NCBI GenBank assembly: GCA_023390675.1
Contig: JAEWCK010000180.1
Coordinates: 1-11,278 of the forward strand
Direction of reading: 5' to 3'
Source of the DNA: Pseudomonadota bacterium
GTDB taxonomy: Bacteria; Pseudomonadota; Alphaproteobacteria; Sphingomonadales; Sphingomonadaceae
Length of the DNA stretch: 11,278 nucleotides
Notes under the pieces: model-generated
What the model was told of the DNA's origin: nothing
What the model saw: the letters and a program-made list of their open reading frames with translations, nothing else
Database searches by the model: none
Made by a program: the position numbers and the translations under genes
Shown: in pieces, positions 1-5,875 of the stretch
Position numbering within the stretch: the stretch's first letter is position 1
Layout: the number at the start of each line of letters is the position of its first letter

Positions 1-1246
1 GCTGAAACGCGTGGTCAAGCGCGGCGAACTCACCGTGATCCATGCCGACGGGCGTCGGCAAAGCTTCGGCCGGCCAGATCCGGCGTTCAAGCCGGTCACG
101 GTCCGCTTCGCCGACAAGGCGACGCCGCGCCGGATCGCGCGCTGGCCGCGGATCGGCGCGGGCGAAGCCTATATGGATGGCCGCCTGATCGTCGAGAATG
201 GGGACATTCTCGACCTGATCCGGCTGGTGCGGAACGGCAATCCGTTCGAGCGCGGGGGCAAGCTGCAGCCGCCCAATCCGCTGCGCCGCGCGATGCTCGG
301 CCTGGTCGGGCGCATCGACCGGTTGAACTGGTCGCGCCGGTCCAGGCGTAACGTCGCCCACCATTACGACCTGTCGGATCGGCTCTACGATCTCTTCCTC
401 GACGCGGACCGGCAGTATAGCTGCGCCTATTTCACCGATCCGTCGAACAGCCTGGAGCAGGCACAGGCGGACAAGAAGGCGCATATCGCCGCCAAGCTGG
501 CGCTGCGGCCGGGTCTGAGAGTGCTCGACATCGGCTGCGGCTGGGGCGGCATGGCGCTCTATCTGAACCGCGTCGCCAATGTGGACGTGCTCGGCATCAC
601 CTTGAGCGAGGAGCAGCTCGCCGTTGCCCGCCGCCGCGCCGAGGAAGCGGGCGTCTCCGACCGTGTGAAGTTCGAACTGCTCGACTATCGCGCGGTGACC
701 GGCGAATTCGACCGGATCGTTTCCGTCGGGATGTTCGAGCATGTCGGCCCGCCGCATTACCGGACCTTCTTCCGCAAGGTGCGCGAGCTCCTGACCGAGG
801 ATGGCGTGATGCTGCTCCACACGATCGGCCGCGCGGGCGGGCCGGGCGTGACCGACGCGTTCACGATGAAGTACATCTTCCCCGGCGGCTACATCCCTTC
901 GCTCTCCGAGATCGCGCGCGGATATGAGGGGCTGCGTTACTTCATGACCGATGTCGAAGTGCTGCGGCTCCACTACGCCCGCACGCTCGACCATTGGTAT
1001 GCGCGGACCGTGGCGGCGAAGGACGAGATCGTCGCGCTTTATGACGAGCGCTTCTACCGGATGTGGTGCTTCTATCTCGCAGGATGCTTCGTCAGCTTCG
1101 AATATGGCGGGCTGGTCAATTATCAGCTCCAGTTCGCCCGCTCGCGCGACGCGCTGCCGTTGACGCGCGACTATATGCTCGAGGCCGAGGCGGAGCTGCG
1201 CGCCGAGCGCCCGGCGGTCGAGGAGCGCCGCGCGCTCTTCGCCTAA
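1..1246 (+). CDS. cfa: Cyclopropane-fatty-acyl-phospholipid synthase (5' end cut)
   Basis: The enzyme transfers a methylene group from S-adenosylmethionine to the double bond of unsaturated acyl chains in membrane phospholipids and works at the inner face of the membrane. The reading frame is open to the left edge (codons for L-K-R precede the GTG at 11), so the GTG is probably internal and the true start lies a few codons outside the window. Numbering from the GTG, the C-terminal methyltransferase domain starts near residue 110. It carries YSCAYF (136-141), the SAM-binding loop VLDIGCGWGG (171-180), MFEHVG (241-246), HTIG (270-273) and KYIFPGGYIPS (287-297). The Cys, Glu, His and a downstream Tyr (HYARTL, 321-326) are the residues known in the family to hold the active-site bicarbonate, so the protein should be active. 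A length of about 411 visible residues fits the family. The gene converges on the DUF1801 gene, and their stop codons overlap by four bases. Confidence 0.95.
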   Translation, partial: LKRVVKRGELTVIHADGRRQSFGRPDPAFKPVTVRFADKATPRRIARWPRIGAGEAYMDGRLIVENGDILDLIRLVRNGNPFERGGKLQPPNPLRRAMLGLVGRIDRLNWSRRSRRNVAHHYDLSDRLYDLFLDADRQYSCAYFTDPSNSLEQAQADKKAHIAAKLALRPGLRVLDIGCGWGGMALYLNRVANVDVLGITLSEEQLAVARRRAEEAGVSDRVKFELLDYRAVTGEFDRIVSVGMFEHVGPPHYRTFFRKVRELLTEDGVMLLHTIGRAGGPGVTDAFTMKYIFPGGYIPSLSEIARGYEGLRYFMTDVEVLRLHYARTLDHWYARTVAAKDEIVALYDERFYRMWCFYLAGCFVSFEYGGLVNYQLQFARSRDALPLTRDYMLEAEAELRAERPAVEERRALFA

Positions 1247-1662
1247 CGCGGGTAGTGGGCGTCCATCCGCGCGATCTTGTCGCGGATCAGCGCTTCGAGC
1301 ACATTTATGTCCACATCGGCGAGCTTCTTGATGTAGAGGCAGCCCTTGCCGGTCTTGTGCTTGCCCAGCCGCGCGAGCGTCTCGCTCTGATCGGCGGCGC
1401 CGTCCAGGACGTAGAGGACGAGCTCGGCCTTGCGCGGGCTGAAGCCGACCCGGCACATCTCGCCCTCGCGGCCGCTTTCATATTTGTAGCGATAGTTGCC
1501 GAAACCGATGATCGACGGCCCCCACATCTTCGGAGGGTCGCCGGTCAATCGCTGCATCAACGCGGCGAGGGTTTGCGCATCGGCCTGGCGCACCGGATCG
1601 GGAACCGCGGCGATGAACGCCTCGGGCGTGACTTCGGTCGGCCTGGTCTTGAGCTCCGCCAT
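1243..1662 (-). CDS. DUF1801 domain protein (YdhG-like)
   Basis: A 139-residue cytoplasmic protein that is almost entirely one DUF1801 domain. Visible family hallmarks are MWGPSIIGFGNYRYKYESG (47-65), the strand GFSPRKAELVLYVL (73-86) and the C-terminal LGKHKTGKGCLYIKKLADVD (99-118). The family adopts a small alpha/beta fold and is common in bacteria, but its biochemical role is unsettled, so no function is proposed. The ATG at 1662 lies only three bases after the stop of the Sel1-repeat gene upstream and has no convincing Shine-Dalgarno sequence, so translation is probably coupled to that gene. At its 3' end the stop TAG (1245-1243) overlaps the TAA of the fatty-acid synthase on the other strand, leaving no room for an independent terminator. 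Confidence 0.88.
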   Translation of the reverse strand: MAELKTRPTEVTPEAFIAAVPDPVRQADAQTLAALMQRLTGDPPKMWGPSIIGFGNYRYKYESGREGEMCRVGFSPRKAELVLYVLDGAADQSETLARLGKHKTGKGCLYIKKLADVDINVLEALIRDKIARMDAHYPR

Positions 1663-1665
1663 GGA

Positions 1666-2748
1666 TCAGCCGTCGCAGTCGTTCCAATAGTCCTTGTTGG
1701 TCGTGCACTGGCGGATGCCCTTGATCGAATCGACGAAGCAGGTGGTCTTCATCGGACACGCCTTCCACACGCGCGGCGTGTATTCGGGCGGAGCATTGGC
1801 GCGCTTGAAGGCAGCGACGACGCGCGGGCGCATCGCCCCGATCTGCTCCTTAATCTTGGCGTCACCGTCGCGGAGCGCGACGTCCATCCAGTAGAGCACC
1901 TCGTCCTCATGCTCCTTGGCGTCCTTCATCTGGAGGAGCGCGCTCGCGGCGATCACTGCACCGACGACTTCGCCCTGATCCGCGAGGTTGCGGGCGAGCC
2001 GGTAGGCGAGCGCATGGTCTTCCTTCACGCCGTCGCCGTCGTTCGCCATGTAGGCGGCGAGATAGGCGGCGTAGATGTGGCCGCGCTCGGCTGCCTTGCT
2101 GAAATAGTCGAAGGCCTTTTTCTTGTCTTTCTTCACGCCCAGCGTGCCGTCCGAATAATAATTGCCGGCGAGGAACAGCGCGTCGACATGCCCCTGCGCG
2201 GCGGCCTTTTCGAGCAACGGGAAGGCGCCGGCATAGTCGGCTTTTCCGGTCGCCGTGCCGTTGATGTAGAGCAGCGCCTCGAAATATTGCGCGTGCGCGT
2301 AGCCCGAATCGGCCGACTTGACGAGCAGCTGCCAGGCTTGGGCGGGGGTCAGCTTCGTCGTCTTGCCCTGCAGCACCGCGAGCGCGACTTCGAAATAGGC
2401 GCTTGCGTCGCCGTCGTCCCCATAGGCCGCGGCGAAGGACAGGCCATCCTCGGTCGACAGCGTCCGGTCGGTCGCGCGAGCGGCGAGCGCGGCGCCCGGC
2501 GCGGGGCAGGGCTGCTTGGCCTTGGCGGCCGCCTCATAGGCTTCGGCCCAGGCGCGGTCCTCACTCGATACGGCGCCGCCCGACTTCGCCTGGTCGAAAA
2601 CCAAGTCATAGGCCTGATGGCAATCGGCGCGGTGGAAATAGGTGGCGCCGATATCGGGCATCGCGCCATTCTTCTGCAGGGCCGAAGTTGCTGCCGCCGC
2701 GCTGGCCGAAATGGCGATGAGCGCGAAACCGATCCCCCCAAGTCGCAT
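1666..2748 (-). CDS. Secreted Sel1-repeat (TPR-like) protein
   Basis: A 360-residue protein predicted to be exported. The chosen ATG at 2748 begins a signal peptide: MRLGG, a hydrophobic stretch IGFALIAISA, then Ala-rich SAAAA, with cleavage likely near residue 18-20. A strong AGGAGGGG lies seven bases upstream. An in-frame ATG at 2805 would place 19 hydrophilic residues before the signal peptide and is unlikely. Sel1-like repeats run from about 150 to 260, with units containing GYAHAQYFEALLY, GHVDALFLAGNYYSDG and GHIYAAYLAAYMANDGDG. Such repeats form helical pairs that bind other proteins. The tail holds four cysteines (331, 337, 348, 358), with two more at 43 and 81, which suggests disulfides in the periplasm. 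Partner and role are unknown. It is co-oriented with, and three bases from, the DUF1801 gene, and divergent from argG. Confidence 0.85.
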   Translation of the reverse strand: MRLGGIGFALIAISASAAAATSALQKNGAMPDIGATYFHRADCHQAYDLVFDQAKSGGAVSSEDRAWAEAYEAAAKAKQPCPAPGAALAARATDRTLSTEDGLSFAAAYGDDGDASAYFEVALAVLQGKTTKLTPAQAWQLLVKSADSGYAHAQYFEALLYINGTATGKADYAGAFPLLEKAAAQGHVDALFLAGNYYSDGTLGVKKDKKKAFDYFSKAAERGHIYAAYLAAYMANDGDGVKEDHALAYRLARNLADQGEVVGAVIAASALLQMKDAKEHEDEVLYWMDVALRDGDAKIKEQIGAMRPRVVAAFKRANAPPEYTPRVWKACPMKTTCFVDSIKGIRQCTTNKDYWNDCDG

Positions 2749-2755
2749 CGCCAAT

Positions 2756-2763
2756 CCCCTCCT
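2756..2763 (-). promoter_or_regulatory. Ribosome binding site of the Sel1-repeat gene
   Basis: On the minus strand the sequence reads AGGAGGGG, seven bases before the ATG at 2748. It is the strongest Shine-Dalgarno match in the window and decides the start in favour of the ATG at 2748, which also begins the signal peptide. Confidence 0.75.
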
Positions 2764-2782
2764 GTTGGCGTGAAGCTGAAGA

Positions 2783-2812
2783 TTTGTGCAACCATGCAAT
2801 GGCACGCGTCAA
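2783..2812 (-). promoter_or_regulatory. Possible promoter of the Sel1-repeat/DUF1801 pair
   Basis: On the minus strand a good -35 box TTGACG (2812-2807) is followed, after about 17 to 18 bases, by the relatively AT-rich GCACAAAT, which could serve as a weak -10. The distance to the ATG at 2748 leaves a short leader containing the ribosome binding site. The -10 match is poor, so this is tentative. Confidence 0.35.
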
Positions 2813-2821
2813 GCGGTGTGC

Positions 2822-2850
2822 TTGCGGTGAAAGCGCATGGACCCTAGAGC
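2822..2850 (+). promoter_or_regulatory. Possible argG promoter
   Basis: TTGCGG (2822-2827) and TAGAGC (2845-2850) are separated by 17 bases and sit about 40 bases before the argG ATG. A similar arrangement, TTGCTA with TAGAAG, precedes the second GT-C gene. The likeness of the two sites supports a housekeeping sigma-70-type promoter, but neither -10 box is close to consensus. Confidence 0.4.
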
Positions 2851-2888
2851 GCCTCCGTTTCCATAAAATCCCCGGAGTCGCTTCGCCC

Positions 2889-4133
2889 ATGTCCGACAAG
2901 ATCAACCGCCCCGCCGGCGACGCCGGCATCAAAAGGGTGGTCCTCGCTTATTCGGGCGGGCTCGATACCAGCGTGATCCTGAAGTGGCTCCAGCAGGAAT
3001 ATCAGTGCGAGGTGGTGACCTTCACGGCCGATCTCGGGCAGGGCGAGGAGCTCGAGCCAGCGCGCAAGAAGGCCGAGATGGCCGGGGTCAAGCCCGAGCA
3101 CATCTTCATCGACGATCTGCGCGAGGAGTTCGTCCGCGATTTCGTGATGCCGATGATGCGCGCGAATGCGCTGTACGAGGGCCTGTACCTGCTCGGCACT
3201 TCGATCGCGCGGCCGCTGATCGCCAAGCGCCAGATCGAGATCGCCGGGCTGGTCGGCGCCGACGCGGTCAGCCACGGCGCGACGGGCAAGGGCAATGACC
3301 AGGTCCGCTTCGAGCTCGGCTATTATGCGCTTAACCCGGACATCAAGGTGATCGCGCCGTGGCGCGAATGGGACCTGACCAGCCGCACCCGCCTCATCGA
3401 GTTCGCCGAGGCGCACCAGATCCCCGTCGCCAGGGACAAGCGCGGCGAATCGCCCTTCTCGACCGACGCGAACCTTCTCCACACGTCGAGCGAGGGCAAG
3501 GTGCTCGAGGATCCGTGGGAGGAAGTGCCCGATTACGTCTATTCGCGCACGGTCAATCCCGAGGACGCGCCCGATAGCCCCGAGACGATCACGATCGACT
3601 TCGAGCGCGGCGACGCCGTGGCGATCAACGGCCAGGCGCTGTCCCCTGCCAACCTGCTCGCGACGCTGAACGAATATGGCCGCAAGCATGGCATCGGCCG
3701 GCTCGACCTCGTCGAGAACCGCTTCGTCGGGATGAAGTCGCGCGGCATGTACGAGACGCCGGGCGGCACGATCTACCATCTCGCGCATCGCGGGATCGAA
3801 CAGATCACGCTCGACCGCGGCGCCGCGCACCTCAAGGACGAGCTCGCCCCGCGCTATGCCGAGCTGATCTACAACGGCTTCTGGTTCGCCCCCGAGCGCG
3901 AGATGCTCCAGGCGGCGATCGACTATTCGCAGGAGAAGGTGACCGGCACCGTCCGCCTCAAGCTCTACAAGGGCAGCGTGATCGTGACCGGGCGCAAATC
4001 GCCTTATTCGCTCTATTCGGAGAAGGTCGTCACCTTCGAGGACGATCAGGGAGCCTATGACCAGCGCGACGCGGCGGGCTTCATCAAGCTCAATGCGCTG
4101 CGGCTGCGGCTGCTGGGGCGGCGCGATCGCTGA
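2889..4133 (+). CDS. argG: Argininosuccinate synthase
   Basis: Catalyses ATP-dependent condensation of citrulline with aspartate to argininosuccinate, the penultimate step of arginine synthesis, in the cytoplasm as a tetramer. The ATG at 2889 gives 414 residues, close to the usual 400 or so, and has GGAG at 2874-2877. An in-frame ATG at 2784 would add 35 residues unlike the family. After a short variable extension comes the ATP-binding loop AYSGGLDTS (20-28), then TFTADLGQGEE (44-54), LLGTSIARPLIAK (101-113), the citrulline/aspartate-binding segment HGATGKGNDQVRFE (129-142) and APWREW (156-161). The C-terminal part includes YETPGGTIY (288-296). No key segment is missing. A hairpin follows 12 bases after the stop, then a small membrane-protein gene on the same strand. 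No arginine-operator-like palindrome is evident upstream. Confidence 0.98.
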   Translation: MSDKINRPAGDAGIKRVVLAYSGGLDTSVILKWLQQEYQCEVVTFTADLGQGEELEPARKKAEMAGVKPEHIFIDDLREEFVRDFVMPMMRANALYEGLYLLGTSIARPLIAKRQIEIAGLVGADAVSHGATGKGNDQVRFELGYYALNPDIKVIAPWREWDLTSRTRLIEFAEAHQIPVARDKRGESPFSTDANLLHTSSEGKVLEDPWEEVPDYVYSRTVNPEDAPDSPETITIDFERGDAVAINGQALSPANLLATLNEYGRKHGIGRLDLVENRFVGMKSRGMYETPGGTIYHLAHRGIEQITLDRGAAHLKDELAPRYAELIYNGFWFAPEREMLQAAIDYSQEKVTGTVRLKLYKGSVIVTGRKSPYSLYSEKVVTFEDDQGAYDQRDAAGFIKLNALRLRLLGRRDR

Positions 4134-4145
4134 GCGTCCATACCG

Positions 4146-4168
4146 GCCGCGGCGATTGAAGCCGCGGC
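4146..4168 (+). terminator. GC-rich hairpin just after argG
   Basis: GCCGCGGC (4146-4153) and GCCGCGGC (4161-4168) form a perfect eight-base-pair stem with a seven-base loop, GATTGAA. It starts 12 bases after the argG stop codon, a typical place for a terminator. No run of T follows (the next bases are AGATTCTGG), so it may instead protect the argG 3' end, act only as a partial terminator, or be chance in GC-rich DNA. The likely TTG start of the next gene lies in the loop. Confidence 0.35.
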
Positions 4169-4620
4169 AGATTCTGGCGAACGTCTATCCATGCCTGTTC
4201 GCGCTCGTTTATTGGATAAACCGGGGGTGGCGCAGCCCGGATCTCGCACGGTCACTAGGTGCGTCATTCGTAGCGATGCTATGCTGGTTCCCGGCGACGA
4301 TCGTGGTTCTCGCGTCGATATGGGCGTGGTTACCGGGAGTGCCGCGGCTCGCGGCATTCGTTCCGGCGATCGGCCTCTTCGTCGGGTTTGACTATTTGCA
4401 CTCTCGCATGCTGATCGCGCGCGGGCGTGGCACTAGGTTCGTGGAGCGCTATCCCCGGATCGATCCCGTCGACCAGCTTTGGATTCTGAGCGCGACATGG
4501 GCCATCCTGATTATGTGGTGCCTCGGCATCGGCCTGCTGATCGCCGCGATCCCGAGACCGGCGGTCATCGCCACCGATCCTTCGTCGCTCAGCGCCGCGG
4601 CTGATCCAGCAGCCCGATGA
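4156..4620 (+). CDS. Small membrane protein of unknown function
   Basis: I do not recognise the family. From the TTG at 4156 the product has 154 residues. Hydrophobic segments lie near 6-20, 33-58, 63-80 and 106-132, with charged linkers such as LHSRMLIARGRGTRFVERYP (81-100), so two to four membrane spans are likely. The tail is Ala/Ser/Asp-rich. The start is uncertain. The frame stays open into the argG 3' end, with ATGs at 4057 and 4093, but residues from there read as a shadow of argG (Ser/Cys/Gly-rich), and no Shine-Dalgarno is clear before the TTG. Codon use is looser than in neighbours (CTA, TTA, ATA, AGG, AGA, TCT appear), and my hand count gives about 63 percent GC for 4201-4560. It follows argG by 22 bases, and its last 32 bases overlap the convergent glycosyltransferase gene. 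Plausible membrane topology argues that it is real. Confidence 0.6.
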   Translation: MKPRQILANVYPCLFALVYWINRGWRSPDLARSLGASFVAMLCWFPATIVVLASIWAWLPGVPRLAAFVPAIGLFVGFDYLHSRMLIARGRGTRFVERYPRIDPVDQLWILSATWAILIMWCLGIGLLIAAIPRPAVIATDPSSLSAAADPAAR

Positions 4621-5800
4621 AGAACGCCGTCACCGCCATCTGGAGCCCCACGCAGCCGAGCAGCATCGAGGGGATGGTGAGGCGCATCAGCGCGGCGGGG
4701 TTCAGGTCGCCGAAGCCGCTCGACGCCCAGATCGCCGTCGCGGTGACGGCGCCGCCGATGCCGAGCGCGAGCATGGCTCCGCCCAGGATGCACGCGCGCT
4801 CGACCGAGAACCAGTTGCGCACGCGGCGCATCAGCCCGCTTTCGGGCCACATGCCGGCGATCGTGCCGTAACGGCGCGCCATCACGCTGAGACCGATGAG
4901 CTGCGAGCCCATCAGCACCGCCATCGCGGCGAAGATCATAGTGTGGACGCCGAACTCGACGCCGCCGAGCGTCACGTCCCCGCCGACCAGCCCGAGCACG
5001 CCGACCAGCCCGGCGAGCGCCAGCGCGACGCCGGGATAGAGGAAGAGGAATTTGGGCGCGAAGATCAGCAGGAATCTGAGGTGCCGCCAGCCGTCGCGCC
5101 AGGTGCGCAGGTGCGGCGGCCGGCTGCGGCCGTCGGGCTGGAGCGTGGTCGGAACTTCGCGGATGTCGAGCTTCCGGATCGCGGCCTTGACCACCATCTC
5201 GCTGGCGAATTCCATTCCCGGCGTGGTGAGGCGGAGCGCTTCGATGCTGTCCTTGCGGAAGGCGCGCAGGCCGCAATGGAAATCGCCGACCGGAATGTCG
5301 AAGAAGGCGCGGCCGAGGAAGCTCAGCACCGGATTGCCCAGCCAGCGGTGGAGCGGCGGCATCGCGCCGGGGGCGATCCCGCCTTGGAAGCGATTGCCCA
5401 TGACGAGGTCGGCGCCTTCGCGCAGCTGCTCGACGAAGGGCATCAGCCCGCCGAAATCATAGCTGTCGTCGGCGTCGCCCATCGCGACATATTTGCCCTT
5501 GGCAGCCTCGATCCCGCCGATCAGCGCCGCGCCGTAGCCGCGCGAAGGCACGTGGACGATGCGCGCGCCCAATGCATTGGCGATCTGCTGCGATCCGTCG
5601 GTCGAGCCGTTGTCGGCGATCAGCACTTCGCCCGAGAGCCCGTGCGCGGCGAGGAACGCCTTGGCCTTCTTGACGCACACGCCGATCGTCTCGGCCTCGT
5701 TGAGGCAGGGCATGACGATCGTCAGCTCGATCTCCGCGGGCGCCTGGACGGTGCGCGGCGTGCGCTCGGTGATCGGCTTGCGGACGGGAAGGGCGGCCAT
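4589..5800 (-). CDS. Family 2 glycosyltransferase, polyprenyl-phosphate sugar synthase-like
   Basis: A 403-residue enzyme with an N-terminal cytoplasmic GT2 (GT-A fold) domain and a membrane C-terminus. The domain shows TIVMPCLNEAETIG (27-40), IADNGSTDGS (61-70), the nucleotide-sugar/metal motif GDADDSYDF (108-116), VMGNRFQGG (133-141) and GDFHCGLRAF (172-181). Four hydrophobic segments follow, near 251-273, 287-305, 337-358 and 376-398. This architecture is that of dolichyl/polyprenyl-phosphate mannose or glucose synthases, which make lipid-linked sugars for use outside the cytoplasm. The actual sugar cannot be read. The ATG at 5800 has AGGAG five bases upstream. The gene is divergent from the first GT-C-like gene, 75 bases away, suggesting shared regulation, and its 3' end overlaps the small membrane-protein gene. 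Confidence 0.9.
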   Translation of the reverse strand: MAALPVRKPITERTPRTVQAPAEIELTIVMPCLNEAETIGVCVKKAKAFLAAHGLSGEVLIADNGSTDGSQQIANALGARIVHVPSRGYGAALIGGIEAAKGKYVAMGDADDSYDFGGLMPFVEQLREGADLVMGNRFQGGIAPGAMPPLHRWLGNPVLSFLGRAFFDIPVGDFHCGLRAFRKDSIEALRLTTPGMEFASEMVVKAAIRKLDIREVPTTLQPDGRSRPPHLRTWRDGWRHLRFLLIFAPKFLFLYPGVALALAGLVGVLGLVGGDVTLGGVEFGVHTMIFAAMAVLMGSQLIGLSVMARRYGTIAGMWPESGLMRRVRNWFSVERACILGGAMLALGIGGAVTATAIWASSGFGDLNPAALMRLTIPSMLLGCVGLQMAVTAFFIGLLDQPRR

Positions 5801-5805
5801 GGGGT

Positions 5806-5810
5806 CTCCT
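5806..5810 (-). promoter_or_regulatory. Ribosome binding site of the GT2 gene
   Basis: AGGAG on the minus strand, five bases before the ATG at 5800. It supports this ATG as the start. Confidence 0.6.
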
Positions 5811-5860
5811 GATGTCGCTTCGGTGTCGCCCGGCGGCCCCCAAATTTTGGTTAACGGCGC
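5811..5860. promoter_or_regulatory. Divergent promoter region between GT2 and the first GT-C gene
   Basis: Both divergent genes must be started from the 75 bases between their start codons or from inside the opposing gene. The part from 5841 onward (CAAATTTTGGTTAAC) is conspicuously AT-rich for this genome and includes an odd-centred palindrome CCAAA-T-TTTGG (5840-5850) followed by GTTAAC. I could not place convincing -35/-10 pairs on either strand, so only the region is called. Confidence 0.35.
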
Positions 5861-5866
5861 AAGGGA
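5861..5866 (+). promoter_or_regulatory. Ribosome binding site of the first GT-C gene
   Basis: AAGGGA lies nine bases before the GTG at 5876. The alternative ATG at 5900 has only AGGCGG before it, so the GTG is preferred. Confidence 0.45.
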
Positions 5867-5875
5867 ATTTTAAGC

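Noticed and set aside
11..13. GTG at 11 as the start of the fatty-acid synthase
   Set aside because: The frame stays open upstream to the window edge with residues that fit the family N-terminus, so the gene is more likely truncated by the window.
1063..2847. Long plus-strand open frame (594 codons) opposite the DUF1801 and Sel1-repeat genes
   Set aside because: It overlaps the fatty-acid synthase end and lies antisense to two genes with recognisable domains. Its product is a low-complexity Arg/Gly/Ala/Leu/Val mix, typical of a mirror frame in GC-rich DNA.
2844..3830. Minus-strand open frame opposite argG
   Set aside because: ArgG is unmistakable on the other strand. The antisense product has no domain and an Arg/Asp/Leu-rich composition of mirrored codons.
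4943..5812. Plus-strand open frame opposite the GT2 gene
   Set aside because: Rich in Glu/Arg/Ala with no motif; antisense shadow of a clear glycosyltransferase.
5851..5873. Two TTAA half-sites suggesting a CtrA box
   Set aside because: The spacing is 15 bases rather than the 7 of the CtrA consensus TTAA-N7-TTAAC.
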